From: Lithodes maja
Lineage: Eukaryota; Arthropoda; Malacostraca; Decapoda; Lithodidae
NCBI GenBank assembly: GCA_037953745.1
Contig: JBAKBP010006592.1
Span: forward strand, 1 to 64,000
Reading direction: 5' to 3'
Length of the DNA: 64,000 bases
Shown here in pieces: positions 38,092-49,137 of the stretch. Position numbers and translations under genes: made by a program. Every line of letters begins with the position of its first letter. Position 1 is the stretch's first letter. Under the pieces are notes generated by a model. That model was not told the DNA's origin and ran no database searches. It saw nothing but the letters and a program-made list of their open reading frames with translations.

Positions 38092-41043
38092 TTATTCATT
38101 TACAAACGCAGTCAGTCGCGGGTTTGATGCGAGATATTTGTCTAGGCGGAATTTAAATGAATCAACGGTGCTGCAGTCTATAACGTTTCGGGGAAGCCCA
38201 TTCCACAAGTTGACAACTCGATTGAAGAAGAAATTCTTAGATTCGTGCGAGTTAAAAGATTTACCAATAATTTTGCAACCGTTTCCCCGTGTGTAATTAG
38301 ATTGGTCGATAGTGAAGTACTTACTACAGTTCATATTGTCGATGCCTTTGATGATTTTGAACACTTGAATTAAGTCGCCTCTTAATCTGCGCTGGGTTAA
38401 AGGAAATAGATTTAATTCTCTAAGACGCTCTTCGTATGGTTTGTTCTTTAGGCTAGGTATCATTTTGGTAACTCTACGTTGAACTCGTTCTAGCTTGTTT
38501 ATATCTTTTTGGTAATAAGGGCACCAGGATTGAACGCAGTATTCCAGAAGAGGGCGGACTAAGGAATTGTAAAGGGTTAGGATAACTTCTTTGGATTTAT
38601 GCTCAAATGACCTGCCTATAAAGCCAATTATTTTGTTTGCCTTCTTAACAACTTCTGAACATTGTTGACTCGGTTTTAGGTTACTCGATATTGTTACTCC
38701 CAGATCAGTTTCTCTGTTTACATTCTTAAGCTGAGTGCCATTCATCGAATAGTTTGCTTTCTCATTTAGGTATCCGACATGTAGTACTTTACATTTATCC
38801 GCATTGAAACTCATTTGCCAAATTTGGGCCCAACATGACAATTTATCTAGATTGTGTTGCATATCGTCAACTTGTTCTTTTGAGAGTACGCTATTTGCAA
38901 TTTTTGTATCGTCAGCAAATTTTGAGATTGTGCAGGTGAGACCCTCATCTATGTCGTTGATGTAAATTAGAAAGAGAATTGGTCCTAGTACCGATCCCTG
39001 GGGTACCCCGCTACTTACATTGGTCCATTTAGATGCCTTACCGTTTATGACTACTCTTTGCTTTCTGTTGTTGAGCCAATTTTCTATCCATTTCAACACA
39101 CCGTCTTGTATTCCATGCGCTTTTAGTTTTAGCAGTAAACGTTTGTGGGGAACTTTGTCAAAGGCCTTTTGAAAATCAAGGTATATAATATCCACAGCTT
39201 TACTCTCATCGTAGAGGTTGAGGATATCGTGGAAGAAGTCTAAGAGGTTTGTTAAACAGGAACGTTTTTTACGAAAGCCGTGTTGAGTATCTTTAAGTAT
39301 GTTATTTTCCTCTAAGTGATTTACGAGTCTGTCTCGTATGACCGTTTCTAGCATTTTACATACAACTGAGGTTAAGCTAATTGGACGATAGTTACTGGGT
39401 AGGGATTTGCTGCCTTTTTTGAATATCGGTGTTACGTTGGCTAGCTTCCACTGATCAGGCATAGTTCCAGACTGCAAGGATTTATTGAATAGTAATGTCA
39501 GTGGTTTGGAGAGCTCATTCTTAGCTTCCTTTAGAACTCTAGGCGAGATTGTATCAGGTCCTGGCGTTTTATTTACTTTGAGTTTATCTAAACAATTCAA
39601 TACTTCTCTCTCTGTAACGGTGATATTGCTTAGAACATCTGAATTATCAATCTGAATCGGCGATGGTGTAGGGATATCACTGAGGTCTTCGGTTGTAAAA
39701 ACTGATGCAAAGAAGGTATTGAGGGCATTACTCATTTGTACTTCGTCTTTGGTGTATTCTCCTTTTTCATCGACTAACGGTCCAACAGTTGAAGTAACTA
39801 CTTTTTTCTTTCTGATATAACTATAGAATTCTTTCGGGTTTGTTTTACTTTGATTCGCAATATGTAACTCTAAGGTCTTTTTACTTTGCTTAATTAACTT
39901 TTTGGCTTTGCGTCGTAGCTCTACAAATTTCACCCGTTCTTCGTCATTTTGTGAGGATTTTAATCTATCATTAGCAAATTTTTTAGCAAGCAGGCAGTTT
40001 GAAATATCTTTATTCCACCATTTGGGCTTATTATTATGGCCTGGACGCCGTATTTTCGATGGTATGCAGTCTTGCACTGCTTTTAGGTAAGTGGTTTCGA
40101 ATAACTTCCAAGATGTATTTATGTCGTTATTGTTAATTAAAAAGCTCCAGTCAGTTTCTTTAAACATAGCTCTAAGTTTATGGAAGTTTGCTTTCTTGAA
40201 ATTAGGGACTTTTTCGATGCTACTATTTGGTTCGTTACTAGTAAACTTTAAAGTGAAAGTTATCGTACGATGGTCGCTGTTACTGAATTCATCACCAACA
40301 TTCAAATTCTCTATCAATTCTTCTTTTGTTGCAAGTACAATGTCAAGAACGTTATTACCACGGGTCGGCGTTCGAACAAATTGATAAAGCGAACTCTCTT
40401 GCAAGTTCGTATACAAGTCATGTCCGGAGTGTGAAGTAAGAGTATCGCCCCACTTGGTCACAGGTAAATTAAAGTCGCCAAAAATTACGGTATCTTGTGA
40501 GTTACTTACATCTGCAATTTGTTCGTAAATTTCTCGGTCAGTTTGCACTGATTGAGCTGGAGGTCTGTATATTAACGCAAGTATTATTTTTGTACCTTTA
40601 TTATTCTTTATTAGCACAAAAGATGTGTCGACGTTCACAATTTGAGGTTTTGACACGAGGGTCGGGTTAAGACTTTCTTTGATATAAAATAAAACGCCAC
40701 CTCCATTTTTATTTATTCGGCTGTTCTCAAACATTACATAACCGGGAAGTGAATACTCTGCTAAAAAGTCTCTATCTTCTGTATTGAGCCAAGATTCTGT
40801 TATGCCAATCACATCATAATTTTCTGTAAACACTAGTTCCTCTAAATCTGAAAATTTATTGCGTATGCTACGAGCGTTTGCATAGAAAACCTTTAAAGTT
40901 GCGGTTTTAGAACTCGCATTACGTTCTTTCATCGAATTTTTGGTTCTGGTCGGATCTACATTTACATTCATGGCTGTCCTCGGTCCTCGGTCGTTATCCC
41001 TGACGGTTTTGAATTTGGGTCGTGTTGGTGGAGATTTATCCAA
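38092..41043 (-). CDS. LINE L1 ORF2: APE endonuclease and reverse transcriptase
   Basis: 983-aa protein. The N-terminal third is an apurinic-type endonuclease with NARSIRNKF, ITESWL, IYRPPAQS, GDFNLPVTKW, NVLDIVLAT and SDHRTI in the expected order. The middle is the RT: SNYRPISLTSVVCKMLE, HGFRKKRSCLTNLLDF, DFQKAFDKVPHKRLL, GVPQGSVLGPILFLIYIND and the active site FADDTK. The C-terminal part has LYNSLVRPLLEYCVQSW and RRLRGDLIQVFKI. No stop or frameshift is seen. It starts 26 bases after the ORF1 stop, so it probably relies on re-initiation or read-through. Function: target-primed reverse transcription in the nucleus. Confidence 0.93.
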   Translation of the reverse strand: MDKSPPTRPKFKTVRDNDRGPRTAMNVNVDPTRTKNSMKERNASSKTATLKVFYANARSIRNKFSDLEELVFTENYDVIGITESWLNTEDRDFLAEYSLPGYVMFENSRINKNGGGVLFYIKESLNPTLVSKPQIVNVDTSFVLIKNNKGTKIILALIYRPPAQSVQTDREIYEQIADVSNSQDTVIFGDFNLPVTKWGDTLTSHSGHDLYTNLQESSLYQFVRTPTRGNNVLDIVLATKEELIENLNVGDEFSNSDHRTITFTLKFTSNEPNSSIEKVPNFKKANFHKLRAMFKETDWSFLINNNDINTSWKLFETTYLKAVQDCIPSKIRRPGHNNKPKWWNKDISNCLLAKKFANDRLKSSQNDEERVKFVELRRKAKKLIKQSKKTLELHIANQSKTNPKEFYSYIRKKKVVTSTVGPLVDEKGEYTKDEVQMSNALNTFFASVFTTEDLSDIPTPSPIQIDNSDVLSNITVTEREVLNCLDKLKVNKTPGPDTISPRVLKEAKNELSKPLTLLFNKSLQSGTMPDQWKLANVTPIFKKGSKSLPSNYRPISLTSVVCKMLETVIRDRLVNHLEENNILKDTQHGFRKKRSCLTNLLDFFHDILNLYDESKAVDIIYLDFQKAFDKVPHKRLLLKLKAHGIQDGVLKWIENWLNNRKQRVVINGKASKWTNVSSGVPQGSVLGPILFLIYINDIDEGLTCTISKFADDTKIANSVLSKEQVDDMQHNLDKLSCWAQIWQMSFNADKCKVLHVGYLNEKANYSMNGTQLKNVNRETDLGVTISSNLKPSQQCSEVVKKANKIIGFIGRSFEHKSKEVILTLYNSLVRPLLEYCVQSWCPYYQKDINKLERVQRRVTKMIPSLKNKPYEERLRELNLFPLTQRRLRGDLIQVFKIIKGIDNMNCSKYFTIDQSNYTRGNGCKIIGKSFNSHESKNFFFNRVVNLWNGLPRNVIDCSTVDSFKFRLDKYLASNPRLTAFVNE

Positions 41044-41069
41044 ATTCGCGGTTCTTGACGGATTAGTAT

Positions 41070-42119
41070 TTAATTCCTTTGTAGGTTGCCGTCCTCGCTG
41101 TCTTCGGTCCTCCTTCCTGGTTGTCCTGTGCTGAGTCGATTTCTTCTCCGAAAATCCTTCACCGCATCGTTGAGAAGACGCCCAAAACGTGCTGCTCCCA
41201 CCTGGTTCAGATGAACTCCATCGTCCGAAAACAAATAGTCATCGAAGTAGAAATTGTCCCAGGTGTCGACGAATCCCACGTTCTCCTTCCTGCAGAGGTT
41301 TGCTAGACAACGATTTGTGCTGGTGGCTATGTTGTAAAATCGGCTCTCTACACCGAGCCGGGGGACGATTCCTGAGACGATGATCCTTGATGACTTCTCC
41401 TTAAACGACTTGATCAGCTGCTGGTACTTTAAAAGCAAATCTTCCGACCGGGTTCGCTGCACATCGTTGGATCCAACGTGGATGACGTACATTGTATTAG
41501 CAGGGGCCAGCTTTGATACTTCGTCAACTGCTGCAACTACGTCATCCACACCACCACCAGGGATACAAAAACGCTTCCTGGTCTTAGGTGCCCTGGCGCA
41601 AAACTCTGTGAGCTGACCACGTATCATCGAGTCTCCCACGAGCCGGACTTCTTCTATTTCCTCTTCGTCATCTGAGTCTGCGAGTATCTGGAAACGGTTT
41701 TGACACTCGGTAATCGGTATGTGTTTCCTGGTCTTGGGGCAAACGTTGTTCCTCACGACACGGAAGTTGTCTTGAGGGGGAAGAGAGTCACTATTTGTAT
41801 CTTGAGTATCGGATACATCAGCTGAAGTGGCTACTGTAGGCGTTGAATTGTTGGCAGTTGACGTTGGGGCGTTGGTGGCTGCTGGAGTTGCGGTGACAAT
41901 TGAAGTTTGTGGTACTCCAACGTTGAGTGTTACAAACTCTTGGAGTGATTCCAGCTTCATGGTGAGGACGTTGATCTTGTTGTAGGCTTCGTCTAATTTC
42001 ACTGTAAAATTCTCTCGTTGCTGGCAGAGCCGGCAGTCTTGAAGATCGATAGTAGCAAACATGGACTCACCAAACCTACCGGCGCAGTTCGCACAAGCGC
42101 GAGGCATGGTGACAGTCAC
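41070..42119 (-). CDS. LINE L1 ORF1: zinc-binding, coiled coil, SGNH esterase
   Basis: 349-aa protein, start chosen at the ATG before PRACANCAGRFG. Residues about 7-35 have two CxxC pairs (CANC, CRLC), likely a zinc ribbon. A short coiled coil (KINVLTMKLESLQEF) follows, then a Ser/Thr-rich linker, then an SGNH/GDSL hydrolase with block I VGDSMIRGQL, block III HVGSNDVQ and block V DGVHLNQVG. The catalytic Ser, Asp and His are present. Esterase-bearing ORF1 proteins are characteristic of CR1-type LINEs; the substrate is unknown. Confidence 0.9.
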   Translation of the reverse strand: MTVTMPRACANCAGRFGESMFATIDLQDCRLCQQRENFTVKLDEAYNKINVLTMKLESLQEFVTLNVGVPQTSIVTATPAATNAPTSTANNSTPTVATSADVSDTQDTNSDSLPPQDNFRVVRNNVCPKTRKHIPITECQNRFQILADSDDEEEIEEVRLVGDSMIRGQLTEFCARAPKTRKRFCIPGGGVDDVVAAVDEVSKLAPANTMYVIHVGSNDVQRTRSEDLLLKYQQLIKSFKEKSSRIIVSGIVPRLGVESRFYNIATSTNRCLANLCRKENVGFVDTWDNFYFDDYLFSDDGVHLNQVGAARFGRLLNDAVKDFRRRNRLSTGQPGRRTEDSEDGNLQRN

Positions 42120-43391
42120 TTTCTTCAGATCACTTCACTCACTTAAAAAACAATTCACTCACTTTAAAACACTTCACTCACTTTAAAAACACTTCAATCA
42201 CTTCAACCGAAAACAAATATGCTGAAATACGCAGAAATAGGTTATCAGGGGTGATAGCCTAACCGAAAACAAAAATGTTGAGATACGCAGAATTAGGCTT
42301 CCAGGGGCGATAGCCTAACCAAAAGTTTTTTTTTTAAATTGAAATACGCAATAATAGGCTACCAGCGTTTAATAGCCTAACCGAAAATAATAAAATTGAA
42401 ATTCGCAGAAATAGGCTACCAGGTGTGATAACCTAACCTTAAACAAATATATGTATAACAGAATATGTAACTAAATATACAATTCACCAAATAGAGATTA
42501 TATAAAAATAAAGTGTGACTGCACACAAGGGGTTAATATACTGTGTCAACAGATGGACCTGGTGTCACTGTAGCCTAGTAAAGCAGTAGCCTACTCTTTT
42601 TAGATAAAAAAAGTGTATCAGTCAAAGGTTATTACAAGAACGTGCAAGCAACAACTAAAATTACAGATATATACTGTATAGCTACAGTAGGATACTAAAT
42701 ACAATATCTACAAGAGTTAATAATAAAACAGATTGGCTGGCTATAGGCTAGGCTAGGTTTGGGTTAGGTCAAAAGCTTGGCAGGTTGGGTTAGGCTAGGT
42801 TAGTTTGTACAAATACCACCCTTAGCTTAAAGTAAAATCAGTCTGAGGAGAAAAAGTCAAGAATATATCTAGGGGGAAAAGATAAATGAATGCACTTAAA
42901 TTTGGTACAAAATTTGCTGGAATTTAATGTATAATCCCCCCAAAAGGTTTGTTTACAAAATGGCGTCGGCGTTAGTCTCTGTAGGCAGGTTAGTTAGTAA
43001 ACAATATTGTTTATTAGCAAATTAATATGCAAAGCTTTACTTACATACAAGGCAGTTAAATAGATACTTACTACAGTAGGTAATGGGTAAAATTAGGGGC
43101 TACGATTTTATATAAAATAGTAATAAGAGAGCGTTTGTTTACAAAGCAAAACAAAACAATAGATGGCGCTAGTGGCGCCCTGTCCGAGCAGGAGTCTTGT
43201 GATAAACACAAAGTTTATCAGTCAATACACAGCGAAATATCGTGCAGTGTTACTTACTAAGCTACAGGATGGTTAAACGTGCTCTTAACCACCTTTCATG
43301 CACAAGAATGAAGAGGATGAGTAGTTAATACTCAAATTATGATCGATATCGTGAGAGCGTTGACAGAGCGTCTGCAGCGTCTAGCGGTAGC
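42120..43391 (-). promoter_or_regulatory. LINE L1 5' leader with tandem repeats
   Basis: Non-coding leader. Near ORF1 it has about four imperfect ~72-bp repeats (plus-strand GATAGCCTAACCGAAAA and CGCAGAAATAGGC, 42210-42440) and short CACTTCACTCACTTTAAAA repeats (42120-42200). It is unrelated to the leader of L2 although the two LINEs have similar coding regions. Confidence 0.65.
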
Positions 43392-43472
43392 ACGGTAGCC
43401 AGATCACGGGCGGTACAGTGGAGTACCAAGGAGTACAATCAGGTTGCGTTGCCACGCACTGGGTGCGTCACA
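43392..43472 (-). repeat. Element D 3' LTR, proximal 81 bp
   Basis: Starts (minus sense) TGTGACGCACCCAG next to the polypurine tract and breaks off at the L1 target duplication. Confidence 0.9.
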
Positions 43473-43756
43473 GCCCCCCCAAGATTTTAGATAATCGACC
43501 TTAGAAGCATTATCAAAATCTGACAGGCAACCAACCGACCTGCTACCCTTAGCTGCCACTAATTGCAAAAGGTGCACAACAACTGAAGTGTGAATTATAC
43601 ATAAAACACAATATCGCATGCATCATGCGACAACAATAAAGACTTACAAAACTAAAAAAAAAAAATGTTCTCGTTTATTTTATTGTTTTATAATCTTTTT
43701 GGACGGCGTTATGATAGCCTAATTTTACTCCTGCTCAACCCACACACCGTGCACGA

Positions 43757-46700
43757 CTATCCTGGATCATCAACCCTTGATAGACAATCTGCTATCACGT
43801 TCTCACTCCCGGCAATATGCTGAATGTTGAGATTATACTCTTGGAGCATTAGGGACCACCTGGTCAACCGCATATTCCGATTGTGAAACTGATTTAGGAA
43901 TTTCAAGGGATGATGGTCCGTATAAATCGTCACTACCTGGCCGTAGGCTGGAACATAAACTTCAAAATGTTTGAGCGACAAAACGATAGCAAGAAGCTCC
44001 TTCTCTATAGTCGAGTAATTCCTTTGTGCCGAATTAAACTTGCGAGAAAAGAAGCTCACTGGGTGTTCCAAGCCCTCGGAATCAGTCTGCAGTAACACTG
44101 CCCCGGCACCCACACCGCTGGCATCAGTCGCCAGCTGAAAACTCCTGGAGAAGTCTGGGGCTCTCAAAATCGGATGTGTACACAGCAGGTGCTTGACTAG
44201 GTCGAAAGCCCTCTGACACTCCGCAGCCCAACAGAACTTCACTGACTTCGACAGTAGATCAGTTAACGGTGCTAAGACAGTAGAGTATCCCCGGATGAAG
44301 CGCCTATAATAGCCTATCATACCTAGGAACCGCATGACCTGGCGCTTAGTGGTGGGCCTGGGAAACATATTGATAGCCTGTATCTTGCTCAGGGGGGGGC
44401 ACACCCGGCCTAACCCGACCACGAAGCCAAGATACTGCACAGTAGCCTTTACAAACTCGCACTTCCTCAGGTTCACCACCAGCCCAGCATCGTGCAACTT
44501 CCCAAACAGGGTCTCTAAGTGCCTTAGGTGATTTTCAAAATCGTCATCATACACTATCACGTCATCAAGGTAGACCGTGCAGTTAGGGATTTCGTCACAA
44601 ATATCGTTCATCAGGTTCTGAAACGTGGCAGGTGCGTTCTTAAGCCCATAAGGCATTACGTTACATTGGTAGGTCTTGCCATCTACCACAAAACCACAAA
44701 CTTGCTTAGCTCGGTCCGACAGGGGTACTTGCCAGTAGCCTTTTACAAGATCAATTTTAGTAAGGTACTTTGCATTCCCTATCTTGTCCACGCTGTCGTC
44801 AACTCGAGGCAAAGGGTAAGGGTTGGTAGTGGTCAAGCCATTTAGCCTACGAAAATCTATGCAAAACCGCACCTTGCCGTCAGGTTTTGGCTGCAACGTG
44901 ACGGGTGATGTCCACTTCACATAACCTTCAGTGATCATCCCTCTCTCAACCATGTACTTTAACTCCTCCCGTAAAGCTGGCAACTTTAACGGGGGCACAC
45001 GGTAGGGCACTGACTTGAAGGGCACATTATCACCGACGTCCACGTCGTGCGTTACCTGAGTAGTGAGACCTGGGTGTTCGGCGAAAACAGAGGGGTATGA
45101 CCTGAACAGGCCTAGCACAGCAGCACCCTGGTGCTCAGGCAGGTGACTTACAGCTTGCCTAGCCTCTTGTTCAGTATTCCCCGCCCACTGCTCCGCGGAA
45201 ATGACACAGTTCCAGCTATCCTCCTCAGCAGCATGACTGTCCCCACCTCCTTCTCCACCCTGGCCGCTGCAGGCCAGCACAGGGACAGTGAGAGGCTCTG
45301 AGGGGCATCTCACATACTCTTTCATGAGGTTAACATGACATAACTGATGTTTTTTCCTACGGTCAGGTGTTGCAACGAGATAATCAAGGTCGGACAGTTT
45401 CTTAGCCACCACATACGGCCCAATAAACTTGGCAGAAAGGGGGTGTCCAGGCAAAGGTAAAAGCAACATTACCTCCTGACCCACCGAAAACTCCCGAAGC
45501 TTCACCTTGGCGTCATACTGGTGCTTCATGACCGCCTGTGCATTAACCAAGTTATTACCTGCCGCTGCCATGCAACCTATAAGTCTCTCCCGGCTCTCAA
45601 GGATATATTTAAGTACAGACCCCGGCTTCTCTTCGCCCTCCCAGATCTCTTTCACCATACTTAAAGGTCCTCTCACATTATGGCCAAAGACTAGTTGATT
45701 TGGACTGAACCCCAGGCTCTCTCCTGGGACTTCACGTGCAGCGAACAGAACATACGGCAGACCCAAATCCCAATCAGTGTCATGTTCTGCACAGTAACAG
45801 CGTAGCATACTCTTCAGGGTCGAGTGCCACCGCTCCAAGACTCCCTGACTCTCGGGATGGTAGGCTGACGACACTACAGAACATATACCGTGCAACTGAA
45901 GGGTTTGCTTGAACAATTTGGATGTAAAATTGCTCCCCTGGTCTGACTGCACCTCACGTGGAAATCCATAACGGGAACAGAACAATAATAAGTTTTTAAC
46001 AACTGCCTTTGCCGAGCCGTTTCTCATGGGGTATGCGTCCGGGTATCTCGTAGCCACATCCATGATTGTCAACAGGAATTTATTGCCACTACTAGTAGGC
46101 GGGAAAGGGCCAACCAAATCTACTACAACTTTGCTGAACGGAGGCCCGGTGACAGGTATGGGAAACAAAGGTGCCTTCGGGATTGTCTGGTTAGGCTTCC
46201 CCGTTGTCTGGAAGGTCGCACACCCAGCCACCCATGCACAGACATCAGCCTTGACCCCAGGCCACCAGAAAAACCTGCCCAATGCCGCCAATGTTTTTGT
46301 TACCCCCAAATGACCCGCCACCGGCACATCATGCGCCAGACACAATAAGGACTCTCTATACTTATTTGGAACAACCACCTGGTCTACTACCCTCGCACCG
46401 CCCTCCCACTTCGATTTGGGGTCTAGAAATCTGCGGTACAATATCCTGTTGAGCCTAAAGAAATCTCCCGGCTTCGCATCCCCATCTTCCTCCAACTCTA
46501 TGGCACCATTGCTATAACGAGCTAGGCTAGCGTCTTGCAGCTGCTGCTCACTAATGTCCCCGGGCGTCAATGCATCAAGATGGTTTTGTAATAAGACATT
46601 ACCCCGGCTAGTAGGCTCTACTGCCTTAGTGGCTCTCGCTACAGCTCTTGCCTCACGCGAAGTCTTACCCAACTCTGCCTTGTTACACACCATATCTGGG

Positions 46701-48895
46701 CCAGAGTCAACTCCCGTGTTTATTATAGGTCCAAGTACCGAATCACCGAGAAGTGCAGCAGAATCAATGTCCCTTTTCCTGCCCTTAGCAACCTTCTCCT
46801 GATCCTTCCTCCACTGTCCCCGAGGTCGAGTGCTAGGCTGTGCAGGAGCCGCAGAGCGAGATCGGGTTACCACACAGGCCATCTCATCCTGTTGGCACCT
46901 CCCAACCCATTCCCGATTCTCACCATCCACGTCGGCCGCCCTCTCGGCAACGACTAAGGGTGGAGTCCCGGAAGTGGGCACCGCAAAGTCGTTGCCGAGA
47001 AGAAGGTCGACGCCCTCAACTGGCAAACACTCAACGATCCCTACATCCAGCTCCCTGCACACCTCTCCCACTCTCAACTCCAACCTCACAAGTGGGTATG
47101 ATTTCGTAGCATTTATACCCTGCACCACAACAACTCTGGCCGCATTTATCGGTTTCCCTGTGAAGTTCCTCAACAAAGTTTGCGAAGCCCCCGTATCCCT
47201 CAGCAAGTCAACCCTCCGTAGTTCACTCCCCCAGCTCACAAACCCGTGCCCCCGATGGCTACAGAAAGTGTCCCGGACAGGTGTCGAGCCTTCCGTACGC
47301 TTCTTTACCGTGTGTGCCTCAGCTGCTGACAACCTACCCCGGGCAGTTGCTGCAGCCTTCAGAGACACACCGATACTGTGAACCAATGACACCGGCTTAG
47401 CGGGAGTGTTACTAGGGCACTCACGTGAATAATGGCCTAGCTTCTGACATTTGTAACATTTCACATCCCCAATGGGCTTCTTCCCTTGTGCGGGCGAAGA
47501 AGGGGCCTGACCTTTAGTAAACGGGAGAGGCTTGTGTTTGTAGGTGTTATTAGGTGCAATGCTTTTAGTGTGGTTATGTGTGTCATAGGATTTGTTATTA
47601 TCGAAAACTCTGGTGGGTGGGGTATAGCGCCCCTTCTGCCCTGACTCAGCCCTCTGAGCGGCACCGCAACCACGAATCAATGATAATCTGAGGTCTGCCA
47701 TCTTGGCAGCCTCCTCTACTGTCTTGGGACATTTTTCCTTAATGTTCAGCGTTAGATCGGTTCCAGTACATTTGTAAAACTGTTCCAGATAGAAAAGTTG
47801 CTTAATTTCCTCAGCCGACTCTGCGTGCTCGGACCGAAACCAGTTATTACATGCATCTGTTAAGTCCCGTGCGTGTTCCATAAAACTGACGTCGCTCTTC
47901 TTATTCACGCCACGGAACTTCAATCTATAAGTTTCGGGTTGCAGTTCGTAGGCCCGGAGCACAGCCTCCTTCACCAGTCCATACACGATACTCTCGTCCA
48001 GTGACAGTGCATCGTAGGCTTTCAACCCCTTACCCACTAGACGTGATGAAACTAATGCTGCCCATTTAACCTCCGGCCAGTCATACTCACGACACTTCTT
48101 TTCGAAACGAGCAAAAAACTCAGTCACTGCTGTCTCATCAAATGCGGGTACTAACTTAATTAAATGCGAAAGTGAGTCTGTAACCCGGTGCCCACCACCG
48201 AGATGACGCCCCGTGGTCTCTACTCTAGACTTCTCGACATCCATTTCAGCCTGGTACCTGGTTGCATCCTGATTGGCTTGGATTCTAGCAACCTCTATGC
48301 GTTCTATACTAGCCTGTTGTATCTGAGTCTCCTGCAGCTTAATCCGTTCTATACTAGCCTGTTGACTCTCTTGCAACTTAAGCTTAGCTAGTTCTAGCTG
48401 AAATAACATCTCAGGAGACAGGCCTGGGGGGGGAGAGCACAAAATGGGGGATCCACACCGAGACGTGTTTACGGGTAAGCCAGCTTGCCATTGAGAACCC
48501 TCCTGCTGCATCGTGCTAAGACTCGCTGGCTGAGGGCCCAGCTCAGGGGTAGAGTGGAATGGAGGCTTGGAGGGAACCCCCCAAGACCCAACTCAACCCA
48601 CCGCCCCATCGCCATCACCCAACAAACATGCCACCAAATTCTTCTTGGGCCAACTGTCAGGACAGTCCCGCCCCAAAACCGTGGCTAAACAGCGAAGACC
48701 GTAACAATCAATAGCCTGCAGGCGCTGTTCGGTCAAAGGTGTCTGCAAAAATGCCCGGGCATCCCTCTCTCCACTTATAACACTCCCCTCCCTAAATATC
48801 TGTTGTACTTGCTGGTCACTAGGCTGTACCGTGTTATCCTCCCCCGTAAATGATGAGTCATTAGACATAGTGCTGGTTATACAATTGCTGTTCAT
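43757..48895 (-). pseudogene. Element D gag-pol, one nonsense codon
   Basis: Same protein as element A but uninterrupted through RT and RNase H, so it shows the complete gag-PR-IN-RT-RH order for this family. The frame from the ATG at 48895 is broken once by an in-frame TGA at 48593-48595, where A has GGA; it then stays open in the same frame to 43757 (1584 aa from the next ATG at 48511). The integrase HHCC finger has lost its last cysteine (CATFQ here, CATCQ in A). PR (RDTGAS), D-D35-E, YLDD and the RNase H motifs are intact. The nonsense codon and the Cys-to-Phe change make it unlikely to move by itself. Confidence 0.93.
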
Positions 48896-49137
48896 AAAAA
48901 AAAAAAGTGCTTATTACTAATTGCAGTCTCGACTCACAAAGTGTTAAAGATGCTTGAATGACTCTACTCTAGACACCCCCAACGAAACAATCTGCAAGTC
49001 CACCAATACAATAATGACACAATAAAAATTCCTCCAATATGCAAGAAAATTCTAGCCAGCTATACTAGGTAGCATAGAATAGTTCTCCAAAAAACATGTG
49101 ATAGGATACTACTGAATCTTGTGCAAGGTCGCCATTT

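Larger units (their letters stand above)
37856..43391 (-). mobile_element. CR1-like LINE L1, apparently full length
   Basis: 5536-bp non-LTR retrotransposon on the minus strand inserted in the 3' LTR of D, with a 6-bp target duplication ACGGTA (37850-37855, 43392-43397). It has a 1.27-kb leader, ORF1 (349 aa), ORF2 (983 aa) and a short 3' region ending in about four copies of TCCTTTGTAC. CR1-like elements typically end in short tandem repeats rather than poly(A). Both frames are open. Confidence 0.92.

Noticed and set aside
42720..42810. TTAGG-type telomeric repeat
   Set aside because: GGTTAGG and GGCTAGG occur a few times but are irregular and mixed with other sequence within a LINE leader.
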